Source of the DNA: Spartobacteria bacterium
GTDB taxonomy: Bacteria > Verrucomicrobiota > Verrucomicrobiia > Chthoniobacterales > UBA10450
NCBI GenBank assembly: GCA_003169975.1
Contig: PNAA01000038.1
Span: forward strand, 1-52,822
Reading direction: 5' to 3'
Length of the DNA: 52,822 bases
Positions 17,451-29,928 of this stretch are shown here, in pieces. The translations under genes were made by a program, and so were the position numbers. Position 1 is the first letter of the stretch. Every line of letters starts with the position of its first letter. Under the pieces are notes generated by a model. The model was given only the letters and a program-made list of their open reading frames with translations, was not told the origin of the DNA and did no database searches.

Positions 17451-20400
17451 ATGAATCCTCTTGGCAACAAGCACTCCTCGTTAGGCAATTGCATCGAACG
17501 CCTCCGTCTCATTGGCGCCCTCCTTTTCCTCGGCCTTTTCTGCGCGTCCCTCCATGCGGCGCAACTCAAAGAGGCGCGCGTCAGCCAGGTGATCAAGGAT
17601 GTGAAACTGCTCCCCGCGCAAGCCGCACCGCGGCCCGCGGCGGTGAGTGACCCGGTGCGCAATGGCACCGCCGTGCGCACCGGCGTCGAGTCCCGCGCCG
17701 AACTCACCTTTACCGACCAGACGCTCGCCCGCCTCGGCGCCAACACCATCTTCAGTTTCAACGAAGGCACCCGCAATCTCGATCTCGGCGGCGGCGCCAT
17801 GCTCCTGCGCGTCCCCAAAAACGCCGGCGGCGCCCAGATCAATACCGCCGCGGTGACCGCCGCGATTACCGGCACGACGATCCTGCTCGAGTATCACCCC
17901 AACGCTTACATCAAGTTCATCGTTCTCGAGGGCACCGGCCGGATTTTTCGCAAAGACCATGTCGGCGAATCGGTCCTTGTGCACGCCGGTCAGATGCTGA
18001 TCGTCAATCCCAAGGCGAAGAATCTGCCCGATCCCGTTGATGTGGACGTGAAGCGCCTGATGGAGACTTCGCTGCTGATCACCGACTTCGGAGGGCTCGG
18101 GAGCAGCGATCTCATCGCGCGGGAAATTCAGACGCAGCTCGACCAGAAATCCAACGGCGGCCTGGTTGATACCAACCTCGTGATCTTTGGTGGAGGCACC
18201 GCCGTGACTCTAACGGCGGCGACACAAGCGGTCGACCAACGAAGCGCCGTGACGGAGACGACCGGCTCCGGGCCATCGGTCTCGCCGACTCCGCCTCCGA
18301 CCGCGACCCCAACGCCAACAGCCACCGCGACTCCAACGCCCACTGCGACCGCCACTCCAACTCCCACTGCGACCGCCACGCCGACCCCCACTGCGACCGC
18401 CACGCCGACTCCCACTGCGACTGCCACTCCTACCCCGACCGCGACTCCCACCCCAACTCCTACTCCGACCCCCACGGTGACGCCGACCCCGACTCCGACG
18501 GTCACGCCCACGCCCACACCCACCCCTACGATTACCCCAACCCCCACGCCGACCCCGACTATCACCCCTACGCCGACGCCGACTGCGACACCTACCCCGG
18601 CGACCATGGCCACCTATAACGGTGGCACCGGCAATTGGAGCGACCCCGGAAGCTGGACTCCCGGAGTCGTGCCGAATAACGGAAACAACGGAACCGACTA
18701 CGATGTCTTCTTTTCCAGCGGCACACTGACTCAGGACATCGTCGCGGGCGTCATCATCAATCAGCTTTTCATGAGCGGCGGCACGCTCGTCCTGGCCAAT
18801 CCGCTCACCCTCGAGGTCGGTCTGCAATTCACCGGCGGCTCCATCATTTCGGGCACCCTGAATATCGCCGGCCTCAGCTCGCAGTCCGCTCTCATGACGG
18901 TCAGCAACACGACACTCAATAACTCCGGCAGCTATGACCTGGTCCTGAACGGCAATGCTTTCAGCGGCGGTGGTTCCGTTTTCAATAACTCCGGCACGCT
19001 CACCGCTCATGCGACCGACGGGACGGTCACCTTTAACATTCCGCTCAGCAACACCGGCACGGTTTCCGCCGAGGTCGGCACTTTTGTTCTAACTGGCGGC
19101 GGCACGAGCTCCGGGATTGTCTCCGCGGCATCCGGCGCCGTCCTGCAGTTTGGGAGCAACTTTACCTTCACGGATGGGGCGCAATTCTCCGGCGACGGCA
19201 TTATCCAGTTGAGCAACGGCACCACCACGACCCTCTCCGGAACGATCACCAACAATGGCAACGTCGTCCTGAACTCGGCCGGCAACTTCACCGATTTCGT
19301 GCTCAACGGCGCCCTGACCCTCAGCGGCTCCGGAGTGCTCACCCTGTCGAATGCCGACCGCGTCCGCGGCAGCGGCATCCTGACCAATGCCGGAAATACG
19401 ATCCAGGGCGAGACGAGCAACTCGGGCAGTCTCGGCAACAACGAAATCGGAATCGTCAACCAGACCGGCGGCGTGATTGACGCCAACGTCCCGGGACTTC
19501 CTTTGAATGTCGATCCAAACAGCGAGCCTGGCCTAACGAATACAGGGATCATGCAGGCCAGTAATGGAGGCATCCTGCTGCTCAACGGCAACGGCGGCGG
19601 CGGTTTCAATAACGTCGGCGGCACCATTACCGCGCTCGATGGTTCACAAGTGCAGTTCGTGAATGGCGCGGTCATCACTGGCGGCATTCTGAGCAGTTTC
19701 GGCACCGGTGCGATTCACAACGTCAACACCGCGACCCTCGTTTCTCTGACCAACGCCGGAACCTTTATCGCTAATAACGACAGCACGACGACCGTCGTCG
19801 GCACCCTCGCCAACACCGGCAGCTTCATTCTCAACTCGGTCGGTAACTTCACCGACTTCGCGCTGAGCGGCGACGTCACGCTGGAGGGCGGCGGCACCAT
19901 CTTCCTGACGAACGCCGACCGCGTTTTCGGCAGTGGCACGCTGACCAATGTCGATAACATCATCCAGGGTGAGACAAGCAACACCGGCGGACTTGGCTAT
20001 AACGAGATAGGACTCATCAATGAAGCCAGCGGACTGGTTAACGCCAACGTCGCGGGATTAGCTCTCAACGTCGATCCGAACGCCAGCGCCGGGATGATCA
20101 ACCAGGGAACCATCGAGGCCAGTAATGGCGGCATCCTTCTGCTCAACGGCAACGGCGGCGGCGGAGTCGATAACACCGGCGGAATGATCCTGGCGCTCGA
20201 CGGTTCTACTGTCCAACTGACGGCCGGTATTGTTATCACCGGAGGAACGCTCAATACGATTGGGAGCGGCACGATTCACAATATCAGCACCGCCACTCTC
20301 GATTCCCTGACTAACTCCGGCACCTTCATCGGCGACAACAGCACGATCACGTATCTCAGCGGCACAATCACGGATACTGGCAGTATTACGATTAATTCCA

Positions 20401-23400
20401 CCGGCAATTTCACCGATCTGGTCATCAACGGGGATGTGACCTTGACCGGCGGCAGTACTTTGACCCTCGCCAATGCCGCCCGAGTGCTGGGCGGCGGGAC
20501 CCTTTACATCGGAGGAAGCGATGGCGAAGCCTTTACGGTGCAGGGCGAAACCAGCAACACCGGCGGCCTGGGCTATAACGAACTCGCGATCGTCAACCGC
20601 TCGGGCGGCCTGATCAATGCGAACGCGGTCGATGGCAATGACAATGGCCTCGCGCTGGTCGTCGATCCCCGACAGGGAGGCAACCTGACCAACCTCGGAA
20701 CGATGCAAGCCAGCAGCGGCGGCATTCTTCTCCTCACCGGCAACGGCGACGGGGTCTTCAACAATGCGGGCGGCCTGATCGAAGCACTCGACGGTTCCCA
20801 AGTAGAGTTGACCGCGGGAGCCACGATCAACAACGGCACTCTGATGACGGTCGGCACCGGCAACATTGTGAACTTGAGCACCGCCACCCTCAATACACTG
20901 ACTCTGGTGGGCGACTTTATCGCGAACAACGCGACAACCACCACTCTGGTTGGCACCATTACCAACACGGGTGTTATTTCCATCAACTCAACCGGCAACT
21001 TTACCGACCTGATACTGAGCGGCGACGTTACATTGACGGGCGGCGGTACTATTAATCTGACCAATGCTGACCGCGTTCTCGGCAGCGGCATTCTTACCAA
21101 CATTAACAATCTCATCCAGGGAGATACCAACAACACCGGAGGACTCGGCTACAACGAGCTCGGCATCGTCAACCAGGCGAACGGGGTGATTATGGCCAAC
21201 AACAACGGATTGGCCCTGATCATTGATCCCGACGCCACCGACGGCCTGCTCAACCAAGGCCTGATCGAAGCCAGTGCGGGCGGCATTCTACGCCTGACAG
21301 GTAATGGCGGTGGCGCCTTCAACAACGCGGGGGCCGTAATCGAGGCTCTCGATGGCTCCCTGATTCAATTGACTGCGGGCGCCACGATCAACAACGGCAC
21401 CCTCATGACGCTCGGCACCGGTAGCATCGTCAATCTGGACACCGCCACTCTTAATACCCTGACTTTGGCGGGCGCCTTCAACGCCAACAATAGCACGACG
21501 ACGACTCTGGTTGGCACCATTACCAACACGGGCGTTATTTCGATCAACTCAACCGGCAACTTCACCGACCTGATACTGAGCGGAGATGTCACCTTGACGG
21601 GCGGCGGCACCATCAATTTGACGAATGCCGATCGCGTCTACGGCAGCGGTATCCTGACCAACACCAACAACACGATCCAAGGAGATACCAATAACACCGG
21701 CGGACTCGGCTACAACGCGATAGGCATCATCAACCAAACCAGCGGCGTTATTAACGCCAACAATAATGGTCTGGTGTTTAACGTCGATCCCAACTCCGCC
21801 AACGGCCTTGTCAACCATGGCCTGATGGAAGCGAGCAACGGCGGCATCCTGCTCTTGAATGGCAACGGCGGCGGCGGTTTCACTAACACCGGGGCGACGA
21901 TCACCGCGCAAACCGGTTCAACCATCCAGTTAGTCAATGGCGTGTCGATCACCGGCGGCACCCTGAGCGCAGTTGGCACCGGCAGCATCGTGAATTTAAA
22001 CACGGCCACGCTCAATACCCTCACGCTGGCGGGCGCTTTCAATGCTCCTAACACCACCACCACCACCCTGAACGGAGCAATCGTTAATACCGGGAGCATC
22101 TCGATTAATGCCGCGGGTAATTTTACCGATCTCGTTTTGGGCAGCAATGTCACGCTGACTGGTGGCGGTGTCGTCAATCTGGTCAACGCCGATCGCGTCT
22201 ACGGCAGCGGTATCCTGACCAACACCAACAACACGATCCAAGGAGAAACCAGTAACTCTGGCAGCCTCGGAAACAATGGAATCGGGATTGTGAATCAGGC
22301 TGGCGGAATCATCTCGGCGAATGTCTCCGGCCTGACCTTGAATGTGGATCCAGATTCCACCGACGGCCTTCTCAATCAGGGAACGATGCAGGCCATCAAC
22401 GGCGGCATTCTGCTCCTCAATGGCAACGGCGGCGGCACCTTCACCAACAGCGGCACGATCGAGGCGAGCGGCGGCACGTTGCAATTCGGCGGCACAGTTA
22501 CTTCTTCTGGAACGGTCGATGTTGGCACTGACTCACTCTCCGTGACCGGCAGTTATACCCAGACCGCTGGAACCTTTCGCCTCGCTGGTGGGAGTGTTAC
22601 CTCAACGACCGCGCTCGATTTTGAAGGCGGCCTGGTTGACGCCTGGGGCACCATGATCTCGGCAATTACTAACAATGCCAACCTGCAACCGGCCCTCGGC
22701 GGCACTGGCCTCGCCGTCACCGGAAACGTCTCCTTGCTTTCGGCCTCCAAGCTAACGTTCCAGCTTGGCGGTCTCACTCAAGGCAATCAGTACGGTTTCC
22801 TGAATGTGAATGGCACCGTCGCGCTCGGCGGCCAGCTGGTCCTGACCTTCGTGAACGGCTTTCAGAATTCAGTGACCGGTAACGACATTTTTACGGTTCT
22901 CAATTCCTCCTTCAGCTTGACCGGGTCGTTCAGCAACGTTGCCTCCGGCACGCGTTTGACCACGAGTGACGGTTTCGGCTCCTTTGTTGTCACCTACAGT
23001 GGCAGCGACGTCGTGCTATCGAATTTCCTTGGTAACCTTTTGGGGCCATGGAATTTCGCCGGGTCGAACTCAACCACTGGTAACGGCGGCAACGGCGGCA
23101 GCTTCAGCCTAACGACGACCTCGATCGCCTTCGGCCTCGGCAGCGGGGAAGTTCCGGCCGCTTACTTCAGCGGCGGCAACGCCCCGGCTGGCTCCGCGTT
23201 CCTCGGCGGCGACGGCGGCAGCCTCGCGATCACCACCACCACCGGCGACATCGTGGTCGGGGCCGATATTGAAGCGTCGACCGGAACCAGCGGCGCCGAT
23301 ATCATTGGCGGCAAAGGCGGCTCGGTTAGCCTCACGGCCAACACCGGCACGGTGACGGTGAACAACCGAATTCAGGTTTCGCATAACACTGTTAATCGGC

Positions 23401-24044
23401 GAAGCGCTTCCGGCGGAACGATCGCGCTCAAGAGTGGAAGAAATTCCGGAGTCGCAATCAACGTTAGTAACACTGGACAGTTGCTCTCACTCCTCGACGC
23501 CGCCGCTCCGGGGCCGGGCGGGAAAATCATTATCCAGGCCACCGCTCCGAGCGGGAGCGGGCAGGTTAACATCAGCGGCGCGGTCGAGGCCGACCGGGGA
23601 ACGGTCGACGTGCGCAATTTCGGCAGCAGCGGCCAAGTCAACCTAACGAATGCCGACGTCCACGCCGACACCCTTAAAGTCGCCGCGCTCGGGAGCAACG
23701 GCGTCCTGCAGATTGGAGGCGGCAGTCTTTCCGCCGATACCACTCTGCAACTCTACGCCACGAACGGCAACGGGCAGGTCGTCTTCGTCGGCAACGTGAG
23801 CTTGAACGGCACCTCCACCAAGAGCATCGCGGGCGACAGCGTCACGATCAATAATGGCGTCCTCGTGACCGTTAACGGACCCAAGGCGTCGGTTTACGTG
23901 AACAGCCTGGATAACGTGCCGAAAGCCAATTACTCCGGCTTCGGCGGCAACGGCAAGACCAGCGGCACCTTCGGCGGCTCGGGCGCGAATGCTCCGCAGC
24001 CGCTCTCCAACGCTCCGCCGCTCGGCCTTCCTCCGGGAGGCTAA
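17451..24044 (+). CDS. giant FecR-domain surface protein with beta-helix repeats
   Basis: This is a 2197-aa secreted protein. Order: signal peptide (to about residue 37, ...CASLHA), FecR-type domain (about 60-215; [41 protein letters not shown]), a Thr/Pro-rich linker of TPTPTATA units (about 285-385), and a region of Gly/Asn/Thr-rich beta-helix strands. That region includes six ~187-aa repeats. The C-terminal domain ([33 protein letters not shown]) is shared with the downstream paralogue. There is no barrel, LPXTG or PEP-CTERM-like end; it finishes GLPPGG. A large adhesin or envelope fibre is likely; the FecR domain may anchor or sense at the cell surface. It is probably co-expressed with the barrel gene upstream. 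Confidence 0.85.
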   Translation: MNPLGNKHSSLGNCIERLRLIGALLFLGLFCASLHAAQLKEARVSQVIKDVKLLPAQAAPRPAAVSDPVRNGTAVRTGVESRAELTFTDQTLARLGANTIFSFNEGTRNLDLGGGAMLLRVPKNAGGAQINTAAVTAAITGTTILLEYHPNAYIKFIVLEGTGRIFRKDHVGESVLVHAGQMLIVNPKAKNLPDPVDVDVKRLMETSLLITDFGGLGSSDLIAREIQTQLDQKSNGGLVDTNLVIFGGGTAVTLTAATQAVDQRSAVTETTGSGPSVSPTPPPTATPTPTATATPTPTATATPTPTATATPTPTATATPTPTATATPTPTATPTPTPTPTPTVTPTPTPTVTPTPTPTPTITPTPTPTPTITPTPTPTATPTPATMATYNGGTGNWSDPGSWTPGVVPNNGNNGTDYDVFFSSGTLTQDIVAGVIINQLFMSGGTLVLANPLTLEVGLQFTGGSIISGTLNIAGLSSQSALMTVSNTTLNNSGSYDLVLNGNAFSGGGSVFNNSGTLTAHATDGTVTFNIPLSNTGTVSAEVGTFVLTGGGTSSGIVSAASGAVLQFGSNFTFTDGAQFSGDGIIQLSNGTTTTLSGTITNNGNVVLNSAGNFTDFVLNGALTLSGSGVLTLSNADRVRGSGILTNAGNTIQGETSNSGSLGNNEIGIVNQTGGVIDANVPGLPLNVDPNSEPGLTNTGIMQASNGGILLLNGNGGGGFNNVGGTITALDGSQVQFVNGAVITGGILSSFGTGAIHNVNTATLVSLTNAGTFIANNDSTTTVVGTLANTGSFILNSVGNFTDFALSGDVTLEGGGTIFLTNADRVFGSGTLTNVDNIIQGETSNTGGLGYNEIGLINEASGLVNANVAGLALNVDPNASAGMINQGTIEASNGGILLLNGNGGGGVDNTGGMILALDGSTVQLTAGIVITGGTLNTIGSGTIHNISTATLDSLTNSGTFIGDNSTITYLSGTITDTGSITINSTGNFTDLVINGDVTLTGGSTLTLANAARVLGGGTLYIGGSDGEAFTVQGETSNTGGLGYNELAIVNRSGGLINANAVDGNDNGLALVVDPRQGGNLTNLGTMQASSGGILLLTGNGDGVFNNAGGLIEALDGSQVELTAGATINNGTLMTVGTGNIVNLSTATLNTLTLVGDFIANNATTTTLVGTITNTGVISINSTGNFTDLILSGDVTLTGGGTINLTNADRVLGSGILTNINNLIQGDTNNTGGLGYNELGIVNQANGVIMANNNGLALIIDPDATDGLLNQGLIEASAGGILRLTGNGGGAFNNAGAVIEALDGSLIQLTAGATINNGTLMTLGTGSIVNLDTATLNTLTLAGAFNANNSTTTTLVGTITNTGVISINSTGNFTDLILSGDVTLTGGGTINLTNADRVYGSGILTNTNNTIQGDTNNTGGLGYNAIGIINQTSGVINANNNGLVFNVDPNSANGLVNHGLMEASNGGILLLNGNGGGGFTNTGATITAQTGSTIQLVNGVSITGGTLSAVGTGSIVNLNTATLNTLTLAGAFNAPNTTTTTLNGAIVNTGSISINAAGNFTDLVLGSNVTLTGGGVVNLVNADRVYGSGILTNTNNTIQGETSNSGSLGNNGIGIVNQAGGIISANVSGLTLNVDPDSTDGLLNQGTMQAINGGILLLNGNGGGTFTNSGTIEASGGTLQFGGTVTSSGTVDVGTDSLSVTGSYTQTAGTFRLAGGSVTSTTALDFEGGLVDAWGTMISAITNNANLQPALGGTGLAVTGNVSLLSASKLTFQLGGLTQGNQYGFLNVNGTVALGGQLVLTFVNGFQNSVTGNDIFTVLNSSFSLTGSFSNVASGTRLTTSDGFGSFVVTYSGSDVVLSNFLGNLLGPWNFAGSNSTTGNGGNGGSFSLTTTSIAFGLGSGEVPAAYFSGGNAPAGSAFLGGDGGSLAITTTTGDIVVGADIEASTGTSGADIIGGKGGSVSLTANTGTVTVNNRIQVSHNTVNRRSASGGTIALKSGRNSGVAINVSNTGQLLSLLDAAAPGPGGKIIIQATAPSGSGQVNISGAVEADRGTVDVRNFGSSGQVNLTNADVHADTLKVAALGSNGVLQIGGGSLSADTTLQLYATNGNGQVVFVGNVSLNGTSTKSIAGDSVTINNGVLVTVNGPKASVYVNSLDNVPKANYSGFGGNGKTSGTFGGSGANAPQPLSNAPPLGLPPGG
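18296..18606 (+). repeat. degenerate coding repeat for the Thr/Pro linker
   Basis: Short tandem units of about 24 bases, of the form CCGACTCCCACTGCGACCGC with variants, encode the TPTPTATA linker between the FecR domain and the beta-helix. Units diverge towards the 3' end ([16 protein letters not shown]). Such arrays can change length by slippage. Confidence 0.8.
19216..22460 (+). repeat. six tandem 561-bp coding repeats
   Basis: The marker NADRV or NAARV recurs at 19353, 19914, 20475, 21066, 21627 and 22188. Spacings are 561, 561, 591, 561 and 561 bases; the third unit has a 10-codon insertion ([10 protein letters not shown] region). Each unit runs through GNFTDL, NADRVxGSG, IQGxTxNx[12 protein letters not shown] and TATLxTLT blocks. 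Units 4 and 5 are close at the nucleotide level, which suggests recent expansion. Array ends are approximate. Confidence 0.9.
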
Positions 24045-24068
24045 ATCATTTCGGCCGTTGGAGCCGAT

Positions 24069-24162
24069 GTATAGACGCTTCGCTCTGCGAAGCGCGGGCC
24101 GAGCGTCGCTCTCAGTTGCAGCATCGCCTTAACCCCCGTCGCCCGAAGGGCGATCGTCTACA
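24069..24162. repeat. REP-like palindromic element between the two giant genes
   Basis: Bounded by TGTATAGACG and CGTCTACA, it has inner hairpins CGCTTCG/CGAAGCG (about 24076-24095) and GTCGCCC/GGGCGA (24138-24153). It is a diverged copy of the element at 2332-2429. The rest of the intergenic gap (24045-24323) shows only a possible TTGACT at 24182 and no gene. Confidence 0.6.
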
Positions 24163-24323
24163 GAAGGCGTAAAATCGAAGCTTGACTCTTCCGCAGCGAT
24201 CCGTCAGAACGGTCGCGCATCAGTCGCGCGCTTATCCCCAGTTGGTTCGGTTTCGGTGCCGGACCGCAGCTGACGGCTCAGCGCCAGACCGAGCGCAATC
24301 TCCAACCGAAACGATCCTCAAAA

Positions 24324-27300
24324 ATGAAACAACACGATTCGTTAGGCAAGTCTCTCCGCAACCCTCGCCGGCTCCTCTTTTCAAGCGCGCCGGTTTTCCG
24401 CCGATCGTTCACCCTGTTCTTGCTCGTCCTGCCGCTCGCCTTCACGACGAATGCGGCGCAACTCAAAGAGGCGCGCGTCAGCCAGGTGATCAAGGATGTG
24501 AAACTGCTCCCCGCGCAAGCCGCACCGCGGCCCGCGGCGGTGAGTGACCCGGTGCGCAATGGCACCGCCGTGCGCACCGGCGTCGAGTCCCGCGCCGAAC
24601 TTACCTTTACCGACCAGACGCTCGCCCGCCTCGGCGCCAACACCATCTTCAGTTTCAACGAAGGCACCCGCAATCTCGATCTCGGCGGCGGCGCCATGCT
24701 CCTGCGCGTCCCGAAAAATGCCGGCGGCGCCCAGATCAATACCGCTGCCGTGACCGCCGCGATTACCGGCACGACGATCCTGCTCGAGTATCACCCCAAC
24801 GCTTACATCAAGTTCATCGTCCTCGAGGGCACCGGCCGGATTTTTCGCAAAGACCATGTCGGCGAATCGGTCCTTGTGCACGCCGGTCAGATGCTGATCG
24901 TCAATCCCAAGGCGAAGAATCTGCCCGATCCCGTTGATGTGGACGTGAAGCGTCTGATGGAGACTTCGCTGCTGATCACCGAATTCGGAGGGCTCGGGAG
25001 CAGCGATCTCATCGCGCGGGAAATTCAGACGCAGCTCGACCAGAAATCCAATGGCGGCCTGGTCGATACCAACCTCGTCATCTTCGGCCGCGGCACGGTC
25101 GTTTCATTGCTCGACCCGACCAACACCAACGTCGTTAATCAGGCAAACTCGAACTCGGAACGCCAGCCCACGCCCACACCGGCACCAACCCAAACTCCGA
25201 GTCCTTCGCCGACTGCGTCACCGACGCCGAGCCCTTCGCCCACTGTGTCACCGACACCGAGCCCTTCGCCGACGGTATCACCGACACCGAGCCCTTCGCC
25301 GACGGTATCACCGACGCCGAGCCCTTCGCCGACTGTATCGCCGAGCCCGAGCCCTTCACCGACTGCGACCCCGGGTAAATACGGGACTCTCACTCCCATT
25401 TCCTCTCCTGTGCCCTACGTGATCAGCAGTGGAACGACCATCGCGACGGATCCCACCATTACGACCAATGGCGTCACTGACTTCGGCAAGATCTATCGCG
25501 GGCCGGCCGACGACGGTCTGGTTTCGACCTGGTTGTTTACCGCGACTTCACCTTTCGATACGCAAATCGGGATCGACGCCTTCTTCAGCGCCAGCGCCAA
25601 TTTACCGCTGGCCGCATTGAAGTTCATTGCCCTGAGCTTGACCGGCAATCCCACGATCTCGATCGCAAACGGCGGGCCGACGAAACTCGCGCTCGTCAGC
25701 GTCGGCGATATCACCTCCGGCCCACCCGGGGGCACTCTCACTTTCAGCGGGCTCGATCTCCTGCTTCTCGCGACGCAGAATGGCTCCATCACTCTGACCT
25801 CCGATCTCGCCTTCCAGGACATCCCCTATCTCGGCATTTACGCGCGCGGCGCCGAATCCACTCTTACGCTCGATTCGACCATCTCGGGCACAACAGACCT
25901 GGCGGTGGAATCGGAAGGAAGCATCCTTTTCAATAACGCGTTTAGCCTGACCGAGACTAATGTCTCGGGCTCGCAACTGATTGTCGATGTTCAGGCCGGC
26001 GCCGACCTCACGGCCAATAACGGTTTCACCACAACCCTCGACAATTCATTTGGCGGCGTCCTCGCCGTGGACGCCGGGGTGAACCTGGTCGCGGGCGGAA
26101 ATATGACCCTGAACGGCGGAAACGGTCTCGGCCTAACGATTTCGAACAACGACGGAGGACACATCGTTGGCAACGCTTCGTTAACAGTCTCCGCAGGCGG
26201 CGACCTGACCGCCAGCGCGATCACTCTCCTGATCAACAACCGCAATAGCGGCTTAATCGACGGCAACGGCCTGGTTTCACTCAGCACCGGCGGCGCGATC
26301 ACCACGACCGGCGACGCGACGTTCGTCATTTCCGGCCGCGACGACGGCGGCGGCCCTGGCGTGATCAGCGGCAACGCCTCGGTAGTGGTGACAGCCGGGA
26401 GCGTTAACGTTGGCGGGCTTTTCCTGGCGGGGATGAGTGAAGCCGCCGGCGGACAACTGGCGAGCGCGCTGGCCACCATTAATGTGGCCGGCGATGTCAC
26501 AACTGGAAGCGGCCTCCAGTTCTCCATTCAGAACGGTGGTTTCGATCAAGTCCTCGGGGTGCAGGAGGGCGGCGGAACGATCAACCAGGATGCTCTCGCC
26601 TCGTTCACCGCAAACAACGTCACGATCGGCGACTTTTTCGCCGGCCTCGTCTCGAACCTCGACGGCGGCCAAATCGGCGGAACCGCCGAACTCGCAGCGT
26701 TCTTTACCGGCGACGTGAACGCTCAGGGAGATGCCACCTTCCAGATCGACAATAGCACCACGATGGGAACCCTTACCTCCACCATCGGTTCCGACGCCGC
26801 CATCGGGCTCGTGGCCAATAACTTCACCGCCGGTTCACTTCTTGCCCAGATTACCAACGAAGGCGGCGGAAGCGTCGGTGGTAATGCCACGATCGGCTTT
26901 GGGATCACTCAGGGCCTAACGAGCATAGGCGACGTCACCTTCGAGATCTTGAATGACGATAACGACGCCGGATTCGGTGGCGGAACGGTCGGCGGAGATG
27001 CAACCATCACCGTGACGGCGAATACGCTTTCGGCCGCTTCCCTGCTTGCCCAGATCGACAACACCGGCGGCACGATCGGCGGCAACAGCACGATCAGCGT
27101 TACGATCGGCGGCGCGCTCACCACCACGGGGGATGCGACCTTTGCCATCTTCGGCAGCAGCCTAACGATGCCCGGCGCGGCGATCACGGCCAGCGCCGGC
27201 TCTTTTAATGTCGGCGGCTCGCTCACCGCCAGCATCGCCGACGGCGAAACCGCCTTCAACATCGGCAGCGTCACGATTAACGCGACGAACGACATCACCG

Positions 27301-28826
27301 TCGGCAACCAGATCATCGTCGCTGGCAGTGTTGGCGCCGGCGGAAACATTAGCGCAACCAACGGCATCACGATCACCGGCGGCTCACTCACGGCCGGTGG
27401 CGACATCACTTCTTCGGCCGGCGCGATCACTCAATCCCCGAGCGCGGTCGGTGAAATCGGCACCATTTCCGCGGGCGGGAATATCTTTGCTGCGGGCGGC
27501 CTCGAAGCTTTTTACTTCAACACCTCGATCACGGCCGGCGGTTCCATCACGGCGTCAGATGCTGCGGCCGTTACCTTGCAGGCGGGAACCGATATGACTA
27601 TCGGGCAAACCACGGGCCTGGCGCATTTCATTGACGCGAATACCATCACCGCGGGCGGGGCGCTTAGCCTCATCAATGTCGGCACCATCCAGGACGAGAC
27701 TTTTTCCAGCTTTGGCGATATCAACTTTACCCCGGATCCATTCACGCTCACGGCTAGTTCGATCAGCGGCGCCGGACCCGCGATCGCAAGTCTAATTTTT
27801 GACGGTTTCGCCGCCGACCCAAACTTTGGGAATGACAATCCCGGCAACGGCGGAATGGTAACACTTAACCTGACGGTCGGCGGCCTAACGATCGGCTCGG
27901 CCGGCGATATCGCCTCGATCACGGCCAGCGGCGGCGCTTTTGCGAGCGATTCTACGATTGGCGGGAACGGCGGCACGGTCAATATTAACGCGACCGGCGA
28001 CGTCAACCTGACCGATGGAAATATCATCGCCACCTCCGGCATCCTCGCCACGGGCGGCGCGAACACGATCGGAGACGGCGGCACGGTCAACGTCACCACT
28101 TCCGGGGCGATCAACGTCAGCTCCGCCATTCAAACGTCATCCGACGACGTCGAAGGCACGTCGCTGCGGCGGAGCGCAAAAGGCGGCAACATTAACCTCA
28201 CGAGCAACAAGGCGACCGGCGTCGCGATTAACGTCACCAACAGCGCCCAGCTCCTCGCCTTGCTCGACGCGGCCGCGCCCGGCCCCGGCGGCACGATCAC
28301 GATCGTCGCCACCGGCGCGAGCAGCACCGCCAACGTCCAGGGCACGATCGAGGCCGATCGCGGCACCGTCGATATCCATCACAACGGCGACAGCGGCGTG
28401 GTCAACATCAGCGGAGTGGGCGGCACTAATTCCGCCTTTATCCGCGGCGACATCGTGAAGATCGGCGCGCTCGGCAACAACGGCATCCTCACCATCGGCC
28501 AGGGCACGCTCTCGGCCGATAGCATGCTGCAGCTCTACGCCAACGGCTCCAACGGCCAGATCCTGTTCGTCGACAACGTCACCATCGGCGGCGGCAGCGC
28601 CACCATTATCGCCGGCAACACGGTCACCATTAACAACACCAAAACCGTCACCGTCACCGGGACGAAGGCGGACGTTTATACCGGCTTCAACGGCGAGGTG
28701 CCGAACGCCAACTACACCGGCTCGGGTGGGAACGGCTCCACCAGCGGAATGTTCGGCGGCCTGGGCGCGAACAATCCGCAGCCGATCAGCAATGCGCCGC
28801 CCTTCAAGCCGACCCACGGCGGCTAG
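24324..28826 (+). CDS. second giant FecR-domain surface protein
   Basis: This 1500-aa paralogue of the preceding giant protein starts with a different signal peptide ([14 protein letters not shown]) but an almost identical FecR segment. About 635 bases (24451-25087) match 17554-18190 with around a dozen differences. The linker is built of [10 protein letters not shown] units. The central beta-helix is unrelated in detail, lacks the 187-aa repeats, and is rich in GGxxTxxGDxT strands. The C-terminus ([43 protein letters not shown]) matches the first protein's end at the protein level only. It has its own 279-base upstream region. Cell-surface role likely; exact function unknown. Confidence 0.85.
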   Translation: MKQHDSLGKSLRNPRRLLFSSAPVFRRSFTLFLLVLPLAFTTNAAQLKEARVSQVIKDVKLLPAQAAPRPAAVSDPVRNGTAVRTGVESRAELTFTDQTLARLGANTIFSFNEGTRNLDLGGGAMLLRVPKNAGGAQINTAAVTAAITGTTILLEYHPNAYIKFIVLEGTGRIFRKDHVGESVLVHAGQMLIVNPKAKNLPDPVDVDVKRLMETSLLITEFGGLGSSDLIAREIQTQLDQKSNGGLVDTNLVIFGRGTVVSLLDPTNTNVVNQANSNSERQPTPTPAPTQTPSPSPTASPTPSPSPTVSPTPSPSPTVSPTPSPSPTVSPTPSPSPTVSPSPSPSPTATPGKYGTLTPISSPVPYVISSGTTIATDPTITTNGVTDFGKIYRGPADDGLVSTWLFTATSPFDTQIGIDAFFSASANLPLAALKFIALSLTGNPTISIANGGPTKLALVSVGDITSGPPGGTLTFSGLDLLLLATQNGSITLTSDLAFQDIPYLGIYARGAESTLTLDSTISGTTDLAVESEGSILFNNAFSLTETNVSGSQLIVDVQAGADLTANNGFTTTLDNSFGGVLAVDAGVNLVAGGNMTLNGGNGLGLTISNNDGGHIVGNASLTVSAGGDLTASAITLLINNRNSGLIDGNGLVSLSTGGAITTTGDATFVISGRDDGGGPGVISGNASVVVTAGSVNVGGLFLAGMSEAAGGQLASALATINVAGDVTTGSGLQFSIQNGGFDQVLGVQEGGGTINQDALASFTANNVTIGDFFAGLVSNLDGGQIGGTAELAAFFTGDVNAQGDATFQIDNSTTMGTLTSTIGSDAAIGLVANNFTAGSLLAQITNEGGGSVGGNATIGFGITQGLTSIGDVTFEILNDDNDAGFGGGTVGGDATITVTANTLSAASLLAQIDNTGGTIGGNSTISVTIGGALTTTGDATFAIFGSSLTMPGAAITASAGSFNVGGSLTASIADGETAFNIGSVTINATNDITVGNQIIVAGSVGAGGNISATNGITITGGSLTAGGDITSSAGAITQSPSAVGEIGTISAGGNIFAAGGLEAFYFNTSITAGGSITASDAAAVTLQAGTDMTIGQTTGLAHFIDANTITAGGALSLINVGTIQDETFSSFGDINFTPDPFTLTASSISGAGPAIASLIFDGFAADPNFGNDNPGNGGMVTLNLTVGGLTIGSAGDIASITASGGAFASDSTIGGNGGTVNINATGDVNLTDGNIIATSGILATGGANTIGDGGTVNVTTSGAINVSSAIQTSSDDVEGTSLRRSAKGGNINLTSNKATGVAINVTNSAQLLALLDAAAPGPGGTITIVATGASSTANVQGTIEADRGTVDIHHNGDSGVVNISGVGGTNSAFIRGDIVKIGALGNNGILTIGQGTLSADSMLQLYANGSNGQILFVDNVTIGGGSATIIAGNTVTINNTKTVTVTGTKADVYTGFNGEVPNANYTGSGGNGSTSGMFGGLGANNPQPISNAPPFKPTHGG
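25190..25375 (+). repeat. 30-bp coding repeats for the Pro/Ser linker
   Basis: Near-perfect tandem units of 30 bases (containing CCGAGCCCTTCGCCGAC) encode [10 protein letters not shown] about four times. This follows the shared FecR segment, at the place where the paralogue has its TPTPTATA linker. Confidence 0.8.
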
Positions 28827-28854
28827 GTTGCGAGCGCCGTTTGCCTAACGAATT

Positions 28855-29763
28855 TTAATCGCGTAACTGCTCTTCGAGGTAACCGGACCCCAGCGCGATG
28901 CCGGCGAGCAGGAGAGCGCCGGCCGTCGCCAGCGGCACCGGATCGAACGGCGCGGGCGGCAGCGCGACCACGCCAGTCTCGTCCACCTGCGCGGGCGCAT
29001 CCACATAGCGGCCGTGCCGCGGCGGCCGGAAGCGTTGTGCGAGGCGCTCGAGCCGCTCAGGCAATTGCGCGTCGCTCATCGGCACGCCATGGCCGCATCC
29101 GGCCACGTTAGGCCGCAACTCCGCCAGTTGCCGTAATGACTCCCGCGCGGCGCGCCAGTCCATGGTGAACGGCGCGCCGGCCCGCGACAGTTTCTTTTGG
29201 CCGCTGATCAGCCCGCTCCACGAATCCATGTTCATGGTCGCAAACGCGTCGCCCGCCAGCAATACCCGGTCGGATTCACGAAAAAATGCAACGTGCCCCG
29301 GCGAATGACCAGGCGCCGCGATCCATCTCCAGTCCGGCAAACCCTCCAGCTCGCCCTCCGGCAGAACGCGAATCCTCTCGCCCAGATCGCGTGCGCGATA
29401 AGGAATGAAGCGCGAGAGAAACGCCATCGCCCCGCCGATCGTCGGGTCCGGTGGCGGATAGGCCGAGAGCCCGGTCAGGTAGGGCAACTCCATCCGGTGC
29501 GCGAAGATTGGCACATCCCAGCGCTCGGCTAATTGCAGCGCCGATCCCGCATGATCGAAATGACCATGTGTGAGATAAATCGCTTCCGGGCGCGAGCCTG
29601 CGCCAAAGCGCGCTTCGGCGACCGCGAAAATCTGCTCCCCCTGCCCGGGCAATCCGGAGTCGATCAAGACCCAGGGTCCGCCAGAGTGACCGACGAAATA
29701 ACTGTTCACGAAACTGATCGGGAGCCAGCCGACATCGGGAGCAATTCGTTCGATCGCTTTCAT
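28855..29763 (-). CDS. MBL-fold metallo-hydrolase
   Basis: This 302-aa metallo-beta-lactamase fold hydrolase has the zinc motif THGHFDHAG, a second histidine in APGHSPGHVAFF, the bridging aspartate in LLAGDAF and a late histidine in GCGHGVPM. That is the full dinuclear metal site. The substrate is unknown; glyoxalase-II-like thioesters and lactones are typical for the group. The C-terminal 60 residues are Pro-rich and end in a hydrophobic helix (PLATAGALLLAGIALGSG) that may tether it to a membrane. ATG 29763 is preferred to the in-frame TTG at 29772. It is on the strand opposite to the giant surface genes. Confidence 0.88.
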   Translation of the reverse strand: MKAIERIAPDVGWLPISFVNSYFVGHSGGPWVLIDSGLPGQGEQIFAVAEARFGAGSRPEAIYLTHGHFDHAGSALQLAERWDVPIFAHRMELPYLTGLSAYPPPDPTIGGAMAFLSRFIPYRARDLGERIRVLPEGELEGLPDWRWIAAPGHSPGHVAFFRESDRVLLAGDAFATMNMDSWSGLISGQKKLSRAGAPFTMDWRAARESLRQLAELRPNVAGCGHGVPMSDAQLPERLERLAQRFRPPRHGRYVDAPAQVDETGVVALPPAPFDPVPLATAGALLLAGIALGSGYLEEQLRD

Positions 29764-29837
29764 GAGGTGCAACGCCCGCCAAGATAAAACGAAACCGGCG
29801 GCGTTTCCTGCTGTAAATCGCTCCGCAACGGAGAGTG

Positions 29838-29922
29838 GACAGGATTAACAGGATGGAAGAGAGTCAACCTAGGACGTTCGGAGTCACCTCTAGTCAATCC
29901 TGTAAATCCTGTTAATCCTGTC
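29838..29922. repeat. inverted repeat of the 'aacaggat' family
   Basis: GACAGGATTAACAGGAT at 29838-29854 is the exact inverse of ATCCTGTTAATCCTGTC at 29906-29922, with a 51-base spacer that contains another AATCCTGTAA unit. It lies between the MBL gene and the LysM gene. Similar degenerate units are common between genes in this part of the bacterial tree (general recollection, not checked). It has no T-tract, so it is not an obvious terminator. Confidence 0.7.
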
Positions 29923-29928
29923 AAAGAA

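Noticed and set aside
18210-22186. Long minus-strand frames opposite the giant surface gene (for example 18210-19010, 20573-21136, 21710-22186)
   Set aside because: They mirror the repeat units of the plus-strand gene and have biased composition (runs of Gly/Arg or Pro/Val) with no family; they are shadows.
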